DNA from: Hysterangium stoloniferum
Taxonomy: Eukaryota; Basidiomycota; Agaricomycetes; Hysterangiales; Hysterangiaceae
DNA: 64,000 bases
Direction of reading: 5' to 3'
NCBI GenBank assembly: GCA_015178975.1
Contig: WHVD01000236.1
Coordinates: 1-64,000, forward strand
Shown here: positions 1 through 11,959 of the stretch, one piece after another
Layout: each line of letters begins with the position of its first letter
Position numbering within the stretch: the stretch's first letter is position 1
Translations under genes and position numbers: made by a program
The notes under the pieces: model-generated
Seen by the model: the letters and a program-made list of their open reading frames with translations, nothing else
What the model was told of the DNA's origin: nothing
Database searches by the model: none

Positions 1-3000
1 TTTGTTCTTTCGATGGCCTTGAATTTTGCAGTCAGGTCTGAAAGCTTGGGAGTTACTTTAACTTGAAATGCTTGACCCTTTTCATCCTGCAACATTGGCC
101 CAATAGAGTTTTCGACTTTGATAGATCTTCCACTTGAACCAAAATTCAAAGTTGAACCCTCTTCTCCTCGGATGACTGAGATTGCATACTGATCTGCAAA
201 GTCATTTCCAATGATAAAAGGAGTAGTCATTCCTTTGACTACATAAGCCTCAATGACTAACTCCACTGGTCCCTCATCTGTGTCAAAGTAGACGGGTAAT
301 GAAACGAATCCCGATATAGTTGATGCTCCAGTTACTTGAATCAGATTGACTCGCTGTCCATTCTTAATCTTTGGAGGATTATCAAGTCGAGATAAGGTAG
401 AGTGTGATATCAATGAAATGTCTGCACCCGAGTCTACAATGATCTTAGTTGGATTCTGGCCATAACATCCTAGCCATCCTTTGGCTGAAGTGGCTTGTGC
501 TCCAAGGAATGCACATCCAGGAGGCCTGGCCATTAGTTTGGGTAAGGAAAAGATTTCTTTCTTCGTTGAATTAGCCAGTTTTATAATATAGTTTTTGACA
601 TTGAAGATTCCATTAAGCATTTTGCGTTGAAGCTTTTGCTCAGAAGCCTTTTGATGTATAGGAGTGTTGTTAGGAAATGAGTGTTCAATCTCTAATCCCC
701 TCTGTATAGACTGAGGTTTTAAAGACTGGCTGTTCGGACTTGAATCCAGATTAACAGTTCTGCATACATTGAAAGCTTCACAAGTATTTGAATCGGAGGA
801 GTCAGAATCAAGATTGATTAAATTCCCTGACTCTGAGGATTCCTGTATTGACTGATGGGAGTCTTCATCCTCTGAGGAACAATTGTAGTACAGTTCATCG
901 TATTCTGATTGAGCTTGAACATCTTCATCAGTTTGGCTAGCAAAATTGGCCCTAACATTTTTCGTTCCCTTCCGAGAGTACTTGCAGTCATAGTCCCAGT
1001 GCTTTGGACTGCCACAGTGTCGACAGGGCCTAGCCTTCTTGGATTCCGGAGTATTCCCCTTAGAGACAATAGAGTCATCCCTTGGGAACTGAGGTTTTCC
1101 GATATTGGGACTCCAACCTATTAAGTTCGACCTTGCAAACCGGAATTGATTACGATTTGAAGAAGGACCCTTTGATTGGCGAATTGACTGTTCAACTTGC
1201 TTCAGGCGCCTTTCAATTGAAGAGTCCTGTGATCCGAAAGGAGAGTGTTGAAGTGCTTGTTCATGATGTTTGATGGCAGTAGCAAACTCGCGCAAGGTTC
1301 TACATCGATGTGTATCCAAAATTGTAGACCAAAATTCAGGTGCACCATTCATTACTTCCATCATCATTTCAGAGTCTGATAATCGATAGACCATACTCAA
1401 GAGCTCTGATTTGTGTATGAAGTAAGTCGTTGGTGATTCGCTTGAATGACCTGATTCTCGGTAGCTTGCTTTGTTGGCTCGGCCCTTTTGACGATCAAGG
1501 CAGGACCGGTTCATGTAATACACACAAATGGCTCGTCTCAAAGTACTCCAAGAAGCTGTAATTTCACGACGATAATCGGTGGGCAATGACCAGAACCATA
1601 AGTCTGCATCCTTCTCAAGTCTTAAAGGTACTAGTTGTCCTAGTTGCTTGAAAATGTAGTTACTTTGTTCTGACAAGTTATTGATCTTGAAAATCCATTT
1701 TGACAATGTATCAGGATCACCATCCCACTTAGGAATGATTTCGGGTTTCAGTTTCAAGTCGAAATGTGCTTCTTGAATGCCTTTAGAGTTTGTAAAGTCA
1801 AGTGGCTTGCCTTTTCCACGGTTCAGATTATTGAAGTCTTTAGGACCACCTGGATCATAGGGGTCATCATCTCCACCACCTGGAGGACCTCCTCCATAAG
1901 GGAGATTTCGATTTTCAAAGAAACCTGGCCTGATTGGTCTCCAATATGAAGTACGTCTATCTCTGTCAGGGTCATGAGGGAAATGATGTCCACTGTTGTT
2001 TCGATCAGGGGGCTCTTTAGGAGGTTCGTAAGGAGGATCTCCCGAAGCTACTTGAGTATGAGGCAATGAACTCCTCTTCTCCATAGTCCTTCTTTCTTGA
2101 GGATCTTGAAGTAGCTCTGATAGTCTCCTAGATTCTGACATATATGCAGGCAAGTCATTGTATGGTGAAGTGATACTTGAATGTGGACTGAATAGTTCTT
2201 CAGATGCCTTCTTTTTAGCATCTTGAAATCCATGTTCTTCAAACAAGGGTACACTTCGCTTGGTTTCATGCTGTATAATATTAGAATCAACTTCATCTCC
2301 TTGTGCAGCTTGACTTTTGTGATTTGAAGGTGCCTCTGGAGGTGGCAATTCAAATCTAATTTCGCTTGTGAGCTGCTTCGGAGTTGAGTGAATGATTTCT
2401 AAAGGTTGGTCACTGGTTGGTAATGGAGAGGGTGTTTGCCTAATCCCCTCAGATCTGATCCTGGGGGAGGAAGCCACAGGCTGTGGTGCTTGAGTCGTTC
2501 CCATAGGCATCAGAGCATCATGTGAATATAGATAGGCAAGTGTATTCTCCACTTCCTCACGGTAAAGGACTGAGATGACTTCAAAATCACCCTGGCCCCA
2601 AGCTTCACGAGGATCATTATTTGGTCCCCAGATAGGAACATTTGGAATAGGTAAGCCCTTGGCTTCTAATAGTGGAGAAGCTGTCTGAATATGTTCAAGG
2701 AGTATATCAGACAGTATCTCATAGCAGCCAGGGTCAATGTAATAGCCTGCCTGATCTGCAGGTAAATTCCTATTCTCTTCACTGGGTACTCCAACTAACA
2801 AGTCCTTCATCAAATAGAGAGCATGGGTTGCCACCCTTTCTGCAGGAATTGGCAAAGGCATTGAAGGAAGCCTATCTTCTTTTGGAATATATTTAGTACC
2901 AATCTTTAGAATAACATCTCTTCTAGCCTTATCCTCAAATGAAGGCTCATACAACCTCCTCAATTGGATTGTGCTGGGATAGAGATGGGTAAGATCACCT

Positions 3001-3170
3001 GGTCTTGCTCTGTCACTTCTCGGTTGGTGCTTTTGAGGTGTACCAGAGAAGCTAAGGACAGGACTGTCTGGAATGGTGACATTAAGATGGCGGAATGCTT
3101 TGGGGGTAATGGGTCTGTTAGGAGAAATAGATCTCTCCCGTTCGGGTTGTATACTTGATGTTTTTGACAT
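1..3170 (-). CDS. Gag-protease polyprotein of LTR retrotransposon, partial at window edge
   Basis: I followed one open frame on the minus strand from ATG at 3170-3168 to base 1, about 1056 codons with no interruption seen. In order: a Pro/Ser-rich N-terminal half; a Gag-like core around residues 465-620 with Trp/Leu-rich helical segments; a CX2CX4HX4C zinc knuckle near residues 715-728 (bases about 985-1027); an acidic Ser-rich linker; and an aspartic protease with the DSGAD catalytic motif near residue 909 (around base 430-445). Gag would assemble the particle that packages element RNA and the protease would cut the polyprotein. Start choice is the first ATG after the leader and is tentative. 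Polymerase parts are expected outside the window. Confidence 0.8.
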   Translation of the reverse strand, partial: MSKTSSIQPERERSISPNRPITPKAFRHLNVTIPDSPVLSFSGTPQKHQPRSDRARPGDLTHLYPSTIQLRRLYEPSFEDKARRDVILKIGTKYIPKEDRLPSMPLPIPAERVATHALYLMKDLLVGVPSEENRNLPADQAGYYIDPGCYEILSDILLEHIQTASPLLEAKGLPIPNVPIWGPNNDPREAWGQGDFEVISVLYREEVENTLAYLYSHDALMPMGTTQAPQPVASSPRIRSEGIRQTPSPLPTSDQPLEIIHSTPKQLTSEIRFELPPPEAPSNHKSQAAQGDEVDSNIIQHETKRSVPLFEEHGFQDAKKKASEELFSPHSSITSPYNDLPAYMSESRRLSELLQDPQERRTMEKRSSLPHTQVASGDPPYEPPKEPPDRNNSGHHFPHDPDRDRRTSYWRPIRPGFFENRNLPYGGGPPGGGDDDPYDPGGPKDFNNLNRGKGKPLDFTNSKGIQEAHFDLKLKPEIIPKWDGDPDTLSKWIFKINNLSEQSNYIFKQLGQLVPLRLEKDADLWFWSLPTDYRREITASWSTLRRAICVYYMNRSCLDRQKGRANKASYRESGHSSESPTTYFIHKSELLSMVYRLSDSEMMMEVMNGAPEFWSTILDTHRCRTLREFATAIKHHEQALQHSPFGSQDSSIERRLKQVEQSIRQSKGPSSNRNQFRFARSNLIGWSPNIGKPQFPRDDSIVSKGNTPESKKARPCRHCGSPKHWDYDCKYSRKGTKNVRANFASQTDEDVQAQSEYDELYYNCSSEDEDSHQSIQESSESGNLINLDSDSSDSNTCEAFNVCRTVNLDSSPNSQSLKPQSIQRGLEIEHSFPNNTPIHQKASEQKLQRKMLNGIFNVKNYIIKLANSTKKEIFSLPKLMARPPGCAFLGAQATSAKGWLGCYGQNPTKIIVDSGADISLISHSTLSRLDNPPKIKNGQRVNLIQVTGASTISGFVSLPVYFDTDEGPVELVIEAYVVKGMTTPFIIGNDFADQYAISVIRGEEGSTLNFGSSGRSIKVENSIGPMLQDEKGQAFQVKVTPKLSDLTAKFKAIERT

Positions 3171-3425
3171 GATAGGATTGTTGCGGCTCCTACCGAAGGT
3201 GTATCAAATACTAAGAGGTGGTAGTAGAGTAGGTGTATTCGAAGGAGGAATGGGTGTTATAGGAATATAGGGAGTAATGTATTGATTCGAGGAAAGCTGT
3301 TGTAACTTGGTAGTCACTTGATTTAACCTTGATTTAATTTCTTGTTGTTCGGGATGAAAGCCTTGATCCAGAATATAAGTGAATTACTGAAAGATTGCTG
3401 CAACGATAGATTGAAAGCAAGATTT

Positions 3426-3441
3426 CCCAGAACGTCCACCA
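3426..3441 (-). other. Primer-binding site of the LTR retrotransposon
   Basis: On the minus strand TGGTGGACGTTCTGGG starts four bases after the LTR end. It begins with TGG, complementary to a tRNA CCA tail, and continues as a plausible acceptor-stem complement. The priming tRNA was not identified. Confidence 0.65.
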
Positions 3442-3445
3442 ATTT

Positions 3446-4777
3446 TGTAAGGTATCCGGCTATTTACTCTCTCAAATAATTAACAAGCGTTGACACGGCA
3501 AGGGATTCAAGAAATAAACAAATAAAGGTCCAGTAATTTAAATACTGATAGATTAATTAGCTGCGCTATTAAGCTTAAACAACTAAAGTCAATATTTGTT
3601 TGGTCTCTTGACAAATTCAGATGAACTTGTAGTGACGTGCTCTACGAAAGTTAAGTTCTCTTTGAGAATAAAGGTTCGGGAGCTGAATGTATGCGCAATA
3701 AGTTGGCGGAAACTTGTCGTAAGCCTTCGCTTTCTTGTAGCCTTTTAGTTTACTATTTATAAAGATTTAACAAGCTGTTAAATAATTTATAAATAGAGAG
3801 ATTGTCCGAGAGTCGAATATCCAAGCGTTTGTTTAAAGATCGATTAACTGTGCTGTTAAAATGGGCTCTTGAATAACCTAAACGGGCAGGGATTTCAGTA
3901 ATGAGAATTTATTAGGTTTACTTAAGTGATTAGTAAGCCTAAGGGTTTTCCGGGAAGCTGAGGGAACTTAGATGAATTAGCTAAGTTCAAGAGTTGCTGA
4001 GAAAGAGTTCAAAATGCTGCAAGTGTAGGTGCTTGCAGTTAGTAAATCAGACTAAGGCTATTTTTGTCCTTAGGATGATTAGATAAGCTTATGAGCTGGT
4101 GCTGTTGATAGTAGTAAAGTAGTTGTTATTTATTCAGTGATTTAGGCCTCCTTTTATACATGTAGAGATTTTTGCTTAATAATAGCTAAATAACTAATTA
4201 GGAAATTATTGGAAGCTTCTAAAAGTTTCTATAATTCCGCTATGATGTCATAGCTATCACCCGACTCGAAGATCCGAACCGAAGATCCGAACCGGTCGAG
4301 TCAGAGAATAAACCCGAGATGGCCGAGGGTGGAAGCAAAATAAGCCGTGGCGCCGAAACGGAAATAAACGCGGCCGGCGGCTGCGAAAACTACTCGCGAC
4401 AAATTGTAAACACGTCGTGACGTCGTCGTCACGTGATCGCGCGATAATAATGCGCATATATGTACTAATATAATATAATAAAAACCCGGTCTCTCGAAAT
4501 CAGATAACCCGGCTTTATTATACTTATATTTCGACCGCTCTAGGCTTCGATTACATAATATGATGTCATTCGAAGCTTTGAGTATTCGAAGTTAAAAGGA
4601 AAATAGCCTAATTCTTGAATTAATAAATAAAATAAAATAAAATAAAATAAAATAAATTGAAATAAATTCTGGAAAATTAAGGGAAAATTCGTGAATATAT
4701 ACTAGATACATCACACAAGTCCTCCCGGATATCCCGCGGGTTTCTCTGGAAACCCGGCCTGTGTGTGTATCCTAACA
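3446..4777 (-). repeat. 5' LTR of the retrotransposon
   Basis: 1332-bp LTR bounded by TGTTAGGATAC at 4777 and GGATACCTTACA at 3446 in the sense direction. Its first 55 or so sense bases, including the palindromic stretch around 4725-4760, are shared with the solo LTR at 29817-30684; after that the two diverge. It contains an (AATAA)n tract at about 4621-4656. Confidence 0.85.
4621..4656. repeat. AATAA pentanucleotide microsatellite
   Basis: About seven tandem AAATA units inside the LTR. Similar pentanucleotide tracts occur at 28706-28757 and 32936-32967. Confidence 0.85.
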
Positions 4778-4936
4778 GTGGTGGGCATTTTTAGGCGCTG
4801 CAGGCGCCCCAATGCGTGAGGGCGTGGAGCGCCTGAGCTTCTTCCCCATCAGGGTCGAAAAATCCCGATGAGGGTGCATGTGAGTGTGTGACTAAGCTGA
4901 GGGCGCGCTAGCGCCCGAAGTCTCTTATTAGTCAGT

Positions 4937-5065
4937 GCGGGGGCATTTTTGCACACGCGGGAGTATTTAATGACGCCGCGGGAGTATTTGTGACACCGCG
5001 GGAGCTTTTCCGTGACATTTGTGACATACCCGGAACTATTTTGCGATGCGTGGGAACATTTTCGG
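4937..5065 (+). repeat. Iteron-like GCGGGAGYATTT repeats, Helitron 1 head
   Basis: Units of the form GCGGGAGYATTT start at 4937, 4957, 4978 and 4998, a 20-21 bp period, with two looser units (CCGGAACTATTT, GTGGGAACATTT) further on near 5030 and 5050. The same array stands at the same place in copies 2 and 3. Directly repeated sites beside an origin are what HUH initiators of rolling-circle replicons bind, so a Rep-binding role is inferred. A GC hairpin (GGGCGC loop GCGCCC, 4901-4916) precedes it. Confidence 0.7.
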
Positions 5066-5199
5066 CCATAGCTGCGGGAAGCCCGGAAGCCCGCTGTAAA
5101 GCCTTGAGGCTGCCATACTTTCTCCCTTCCCCTCTCCCTCCCCCGGCTTTGTCCTCTTTAAATTGTGAGGGGATCCTCTCTGGAATATTTCTCAAGGTA

Positions 5200-6100
5200 T
5201 CTGGGCCCATATCAAGGTGTGTTGAGGGCTCTATTTAATTGTATTAAATTTCGCTTTTTTAATAATTAAATATATTATTCTGCAGTTAGAGTCTGGCCAT
5301 CCACTGGCCCTGGACCCCCCATATTGAGCATTTATCATCTCTGAACCCTTCTCCAACTCCCCAGGCAATATAAAAGGTGTGGTGAGCTTCTACCAATTAT
5401 TATTTAATTTTCGCTTTTTTTAATGATTAAATAATTTATTTGCAGTCAAATTACCCTTTCCCGGGTGTTCTTCTCATTCATAATTTTTAAATACACAGTC
5501 TGAACACTATCCTATAATATCAGGTATGTTTTGGGCTTTCTCATGCTGTTGTAATATATTTATGCATTATTTTACCCATTTTTGGGTTATTTTAGATCTA
5601 TTTGTTTGAATTTCCTTTCCATAGGACTCTCCACTGCTTTTTGAGTCTTCTCTGTGATTATAAGTCGAGTATTGAAGGTGATGCCTGTCCCTGTAATTAA
5701 TCTTACCTTTTTTTGCTCAAATATTGTTCTTACAGTGAAATTGACCATCTATTCTGGGCCGTTTTGCCTTGATTGCTGTTTCTATTGTTACTGGAAGATA
5801 TAACATATCTCCAGGTTTGTATTGGTACCTTCCCTCATGCTATTAAAAAATATTTATGCATTATTTTTCACATTTTTAGGCGATTTTAGACCTATTTGTC
5901 TGCATTTCTTTTCTGCCACTCTCTACTGTGTTTGTGACCACTCCATATAAGTATAAGTGGAGTATTGAAAGTGAGTCCTTTCCCTGTAATTTTCTTTGGC
6001 TTATTTTAGTCTAATTCACCACAACTTTCTGCCCCTCCTCTCTTCCCCCTCTCTTCCAGGGTTTCTCTCTCTGCTGCTACTGCTGTGATTGCTATATTAG
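5200..6100 (+). other. Intron-like leader of Helitron 1
   Basis: AT-rich leader between head and coding frame. It holds successive GT...AG candidates, for example GTGTGTTGAG near 5216 to TTCTGCAG near 5284, and GTGAGCTTC near 5382 to TTTGCAG near 5445. Two degenerate copies of a roughly 292-bp unit begin near 5517 and 5809, each with a CAGGT start and a TTATTTTAGAYCTATTTGT core. Inferred to be a spliced 5' leader; transcripts would decide. Confidence 0.5.
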
Positions 6101-6101
6101 T

Positions 6102-9100
6102 ATGGATCGAACACCTGAGCGTAATCGGGAGGAGGAGCGAAGGCAGCGTAGGGCACAATTGCAAATGACATCTCCATCTGATCGTCATCGACGTTTAGCT
6201 GTGAATTCTAATATATTACTCCCTCCTCGACCATTTGGAGATCTCCCTGTTGGTAGAGGTCAACCTGATAATCCATTTTTGGTTGCTCAGCCAGGTGGCT
6301 CTACTGCAGGTGGCTCTACTGCAAGTGGCTCTGCTGCAAGTGGCTCTGCTGCAAGTGGCTCTGCTGCAAGTGGCTCTGCTGCAAGTGGCTCTGCTGCAAG
6401 AGGCTCTGCTGCAGGTGGCTCTGCTGCAGGTGGCTCTGCTGCAGGTGGCTCGGATATAGTTGGCTCTGATGCAGTGGCTCTTTTGCGTAGGCAGTATGAA
6501 GATTTGCCACCATTACAACCTCTTAGGCAGGGTCGTGGACAGAGAAATCCAGCTGCTCAATTGCAGCGACCAATTTTGCAGTTAGCACCACATATCCAGC
6601 AGGGTCATCAACCAGCAAATGCACCTGTTCAGCCACAGGCACCAGGTCATGTACGAGGCAATGTAGCTGCTCAATTGCAGCAACCAATTTTTCAGTTAGC
6701 ACCACATATCCAGCAAGGTCATCAACCAGCAAATGCACCTGTTCAGCCACAGGCACCAGGTCATGTACGAGGCAATGTAGCTGCTCAACTTCAGCAACCA
6801 CTTTATATACAACAGGGTGCACCTGCAGATGAAGCTGTCCAGCCTGCAGTTGGCTCTGCTGGAGTAGCTGCTCTGTATGCTCAGTATGCTGCTTTACCAC
6901 GGTTAGACCAACCTGCTCAACTGCAGCCACAAATTTTACAGTCAGCACCACATCCACAGCATGGTCATCAACCAGGAAATGTAGCTGCACCACTACAGTA
7001 TCACCATCCACAGCAGCAACAACCACCTATTTTACAGTGGGAACCACCACAGCATTACCATCCACAGCAACAACAACCACCTATTTTGCAGTGGCAGCCA
7101 CCACAGCATTTCCATCCACCTGGACATCCAGCTCCACAACAACAACAACAACCTATATTGCAGTGGGCACCACCACAGCTTCACCATCCACCTGGAAATG
7201 AACAGCAACAACAGCTACAGTTAGTACTACCTCCTGCCATTCCACAACTCCAGGCACAGGTACCTATTTTTCAGTTACCACCACCACAGCAGCATCATCC
7301 ACCTGGAAATCCAGCTCCACAACAACAACAAGCACCTATTTTGCAGTGGGCACCACCACAGCTTCACCATCTACCTGAAAATCCAGCTCCACAACAGCAA
7401 CAGCAACTACAGTTAGCCCCACTTCCAGTTATTCCCCCACCTCCAGCCATTTTACAGCCTGCAGCTATGCCTCCACCTCCCATTCCCTAATTACCTATTG
7501 GACGGCAACCAGTTGTGGAGGACAGGTTTCAAAGACATGACTTGGGACATATGGACATACAGTGTTCAGACTGTGGAGCTTTGCACTGGATGGATGAGGG
7601 TATCTCAAATAGCTCTAAGACACATCCAAAATTTGGCAAGTGTTGCAAGCGAGGAAAGGTGGCCCTCCCAATACTTGAGCCAGTCCCTCACACTTTAAGG
7701 TCTCTCCTGGAGGGTAATACAGACAATAGCAGAGAATTTCTCAAGAATATTCGTGCCTATAATAATGCATTTGCATTTACATCACTCGGTGTCAATTTGG
7801 ATGAGTCTGTCTTGCAAGGTGGTGGTGGCCCATATGTCTTCAAAATCCATGGTGAATTGTATCACCAGCATGGTGCCTTGATTCCTTATGGAGAAGGTGT
7901 ATCACGTAGTTATGCTCAGCTTTACATCCATGATCCTGCATTGGCACAGGAGGATGGACTGAGGCAGGCATTGCAGCAGAGGCAGAATCACAGGGCAAAT
8001 AGAAACCTAAATAACCAAAATTTTTCTGACTTGCAGGATATGATAGAGCAATATAATCCCTTTATACAACTCTATCGCCAGGCACTTGAGCGATTGAGGA
8101 CACAGGCAGAGACTCCAAGGCTACATGTCAGGCTGAGCTACAAAGCTTTTAATGATCCCAGACAGTACAATCTTCCAACCGGTGATGAACTTGCCGTCAT
8201 TCTCCCTGGAGATGGTGATACAGGTCGTGGTGACCCAAGGGATATTATTGTTCAGAGGAGAGGAGGCCAGTTCCATCATGTCCATGATGCACAAGCCATT
8301 TATACACCCCTTCATTATGTTATGCTCTTTCCCAGGGGTGAGCGTGGTTGGTCATGGGACATTCCCTATGCCAATCAAAATTGGCAGCCCCAGCCTGGAC
8401 AGCAGGATGAAGAAGGTGAAGATGAAGATAAAAGTCGGAAGGTGACCCAATGTGAATATTATGCCTATCGCCTATTTCCCAGAGCATATGAAGCCATGGC
8501 CCTTTTTTATGCACAAAAGCTATTCCAACAGTATATTGTCAATGCCTGGGCAGTAACAGAGCAGCGCAGATTGAGATTTCTCAGGGATAATCAACCAAGG
8601 TTACGTGCAGAACTCTACAACCAGGTGGTCGATGCATTTACACGTGAGGATGTCAACATAGATGCCAATAGTATTGGTCAGAGGGTCATACTCCCTTCTA
8701 CATTTACTGGCAGTTCAAGGGATATGAGACAAAGTTTGCAAAATTCATTTGCAATTGCACGAAAGTATGGCAATGCCAGCTGCTTCATCACCATGACAGC
8801 CAATCCCAAGTGGAAGGAGGTTACTGATGAATTGCTTCCTGGCCAGACTCCAGCTGATCGTCCTGATTTAGTCTCCAGGGTCTTTGCTGCCAAGAAGGCT
8901 AAGTTGAAGATGATCACAGAGGACCACATCTTTGGTAGAACAGTAGCCCATATCCATGTCATTGAATTCCAAAAGTGTGGTCTTCCACACATGCACTGCC
9001 TCATATGGTTTGATGACCAGAATAAGCCAAGGACACCAGAAGATATTGACTCCATGGTTTTTGCCTGTTTTCCAGATCCTGAAACACATCCCAGACTGTT

Positions 9101-11750
9101 TAATTTAGTAGGTCAACTCATGACCCATGGTCCCTGTGGAACTGATCATCCAAATGCTGCCTGTATGGTAGATAAGGAATGCAGTAAACACTATCCAAAG
9201 GATTGGTGTGAAGCTACCATTGTCAATGAGGAAGGCTATCCAACATGCCGTCGCCCCAACAATGGAAGGGTTTATGAAACTCCCAGGTTTACATATGACA
9301 ACAGACATGTTGTCCCTTACTCCCCCATTTTGATTCTCACCTTTGAATGCCACATCAATGTAGAATTGACCTTTACCAATAGGTCAATGAAGTACATGCA
9401 TAAATACTGTTACAAGGGCCATGATCATACAACTATGGAATTTGGAAAGACACCAGATGAAATTCAACAGTACCTTGATGCACGTTATGTCAGTGCACAT
9501 AAATCTGTCTGGCGATTAATGTGTAATGAACTCCACACCCAGGTTCCTGCAGTAATGGCACTTCGTGTCCATCTTCCTGGGGAGAACACTGTACTTTTTG
9601 ATGGTGATCAAGGTCCTGCTGAGGCTTTACAAAAGGCAGAGCGTTCAGGGACAACTCTCATGGCTTATTTTGAAGCTAATGCCAAGGGTCTCATTGGTTA
9701 CAATAATGGACAGCGTGCCCAGGACACATTTTATATGGACTTTCCTGAGTATTTCACATATGTCCCCAAGAAGAAATCACGGAAGCCACGTCAAAGTGGT
9801 TTTTCCATAGGGTGCATTCATTTTGTCAATATTGCCAGTGGGGAAAGATTCCACCTCCGTACTTTGCTCACTGTTGTCAAAGGTGCCACCTCATTTGAAC
9901 AACTCAGGACTTTTCAGGGTGAGACTTATCCCACATTTCAACAAGCCTGTGTTGCACGTGCTTTGCTTGAAGATGACCACCAGTGGCACATGTGCCTCAC
10001 AGAAGCCAGTCGCATAGAGTCTGGGTTTCAACTTCGTAGGTTGTTTGCCATCATTTTGACCATGTCCTCCCCTGCACAACCCCATGAACTCTGGAATGAC
10101 TTCAAAGCATTTCTTTGTGATGATTTGAAGTTCATACTTCAGCAAAAACATGGCATTGTCAATCCATCACCATACAGGATTTATGACTTTGGTCTCTATG
10201 AGATTGATAAGATCCTCTGCTATTCTGGAAAGTCCCTCTCACACTATCCAACCATGCCAAACTGCACTGATGGTTGGGATGGGATGGTTGGCAACCGTCT
10301 CATTAGAGAGCAGTCAGATTATGATGTTGATATTGAGCATGCCAGTGCCCAAGCCAATCTTGAAAAGTGTAATCCTGAACAACGAGCTGCCTTTGAGACT
10401 ATCATGAAGGCAGTGGATGAGGAGCAGCAGGGCAAATTGTTTTTTGTGAATGGTCCAGGTGGCACTGGCAAGTCCTTTGTATGGAATACTCTGGCACATG
10501 CATGTCGTGCCAAGGGCTACATTGTGCTTTGTGTGGCATCTTCTGGAATTGCATCAATGATTATCAAGGGTGGTCGCACTTCTCACAGCACATTTTCAAT
10601 CCCTGTTCCCTGTGAGAAGGATGCTCTATGTCATATCAAAAAGGGTTCAGAAAAAGCAGAGCTCATGAAGAAGGTCCGACTGATTATCTGGGATGAAGTT
10701 CCCATGCAGTCACGTTTCACATGTGAGGCAGTTGACAGAACCCTGAGGGATTTATTAGACAAGGAGGATCTTCCCTTTGGAGGGATTCCTGTGGCCTAGG
10801 GAGGTGACTTCCAGCAGACTTTGCCTGTTGTACCCAAGGGTTCAAAAGAACAGATCATTGGACAATGTATCCAGAAATCAGAACTATGGAAGCATATCAA
10901 GGTACTCTTCTTAAAAAAGAATATGCGGGTGGACCAGGATGATCCAGACAGTCAACAGTTTGCTCAGTGGCTATTGGATATAGGCCATGGAAAGGATTTA
11001 CCTTTGGATCATACAATGGATATTCCTCCTCATATGATCTGTGGTCCAGAAATGTCTGATCTAATTGCTGAGATATATCCAGACATCCATGTGGATAGAG
11101 ACCAAAGGGATTGGCAAGATGAAGACTTCTTAGACCGGGCAATTCTGTGTCCAAGGAATTCAGAAGTAGATGAGATTAATTCAGAACTTCTGAATAAATT
11201 CCCTGGAGAGAGTCGTATGTACCACAATGCTGATACTGCAGAGGGAGACAGTGAGACAGAGATGTATCCTGTAGAGTATTTGAACGGCCTGAATTTTGGT
11301 GGAATCTCACCAAGTCGACTTGAGGTGAAGCCAGGAGTGCCATTAATGCTATTATGGAACATAGATCCACAGAGGGGGCTTTTCAATGGGACACGATTGC
11401 GATTGGTGAAAATGGAAAATCATTTGCTTCAAGTGTGGATCCTGACTGGACCATGTACTGGAAAAATGGCATTTCTTTCACGGATCAAAATAATTACAAA
11501 TGATGATCAACTGCCATTTAAACTGCATCGTATTCAGTTTCCAGTGCGGTTAGCATTTGCAATGATGATTAACAAGTCACAGGGACAATCTTTGAAAGTG
11601 GTAGGAATAGATTTGAGAATGGCAGTGTTTGGACATGGGCAATTGTATGTGGGACTTTCAAGGGGAAGAAGTTGGAATAGGATAAAAATATTATTAAAGG
11701 AGACAAAGAGAACAGCAAATATAGTGTACAAAGATGTATTATTAGATTGA
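6102..11750 (+). pseudogene. Helitron Rep/PIF1-helicase, copy 1, two in-frame stops
   Basis: Full-length relative of the intact copy 3 protein, same frame throughout from ATG 6102 to the stop after VLLD at 11748-11750. It carries the Gly-Ser-Ala repeat, the Pro/Gln-rich region, the CX2C...CC zinc-like segment, the Rep core with HMH and the two-Tyr motif, and helicase motifs GPGGTGKSF and DEVPM. Two nonsense codons interrupt it: CAA to TAA at 7488-7490 (end of the Pro/Gln region) and TGG to TAG at 10797-10799 (helicase, in AWGGDFQQ). Small in-frame indels relative to copy 3 include one codon missing near 8905 and one extra near 9702. Otherwise it is very close to copy 3, so it died recently. 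The Rep half alone (7515-10796) is still open. Confidence 0.88.
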
Positions 11751-11886
11751 AGTTTTAATGTATTTTGATTGATTGTTTCTAACTTTTCTAACTTCTAACA
11801 GTGATTGTGATATGTAAATACTTAGAAATGCTCAGAAATACTTAGAAGTGCTGAGAAATACTTAAGAGTCATGGACGTGGGGGGGT

Positions 11887-11959
11887 TTGGGGGGCTTCGC
11901 CCCCCAACAAGCCGGAGCCCGCAGTGAAGTTGTGGGGCCAGTCGCGAAGCGACTGCCCC
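11887..11959 (+). other. Two GC hairpins at Helitron 1 tail
   Basis: First hairpin 11887-11907: TTGGGGGGC, loop TTC, then its perfect complement (9-bp stem). Second 11934-11959: a 12-base arm ending CAGTCGC, loop GAA, GCGACTG and CCCC, with one unpaired C. Helitrons typically carry a hairpin just inside the 3' end that acts as transposition terminator; here there are two and they lie further from the next head than usual. Confidence 0.7.

Larger units (their letters stand above)
1..4777 (-). mobile_element. LTR retrotransposon (Ty3/gypsy-like), 5' part, runs off window
   Basis: Seen: reading the minus strand, an LTR (4777 to 3446), a primer-binding site, a leader and then a long Gag-protease frame that leaves the window at base 1. 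The LTR begins TGTTAGGATAC and ends GGATACCTTACA, the usual TG...CA form. Known: CCHC zinc knuckle followed by a DSG-type aspartic protease in one frame is typical of fungal Ty3/gypsy elements. Reverse transcriptase, RNase H, integrase and the second LTR would lie outside the window, so the family call rests on Gag-protease and LTR structure. The visible part looks whole. The base pairs just outside the LTR (4778-4782, GTGGT) are the likely target duplication; this matches the start of Helitron copy 1, so the element seems to have inserted at a Helitron edge and is younger than it. Confidence 0.85.

Noticed and set aside
6235-7026. Leu/Gln and Val/Leu-rich frames opposite or shifted to the Helitron N-terminal repeats
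   Set aside because: Shadows of the 15-bp and Pro/Gln repeats in other frames.
7515-10796. Helitron 1 Rep part as a separate functional gene
   Set aside because: Same frame as the upstream and downstream pieces and full alignment to copy 3 show one gene interrupted by two nonsense codons.
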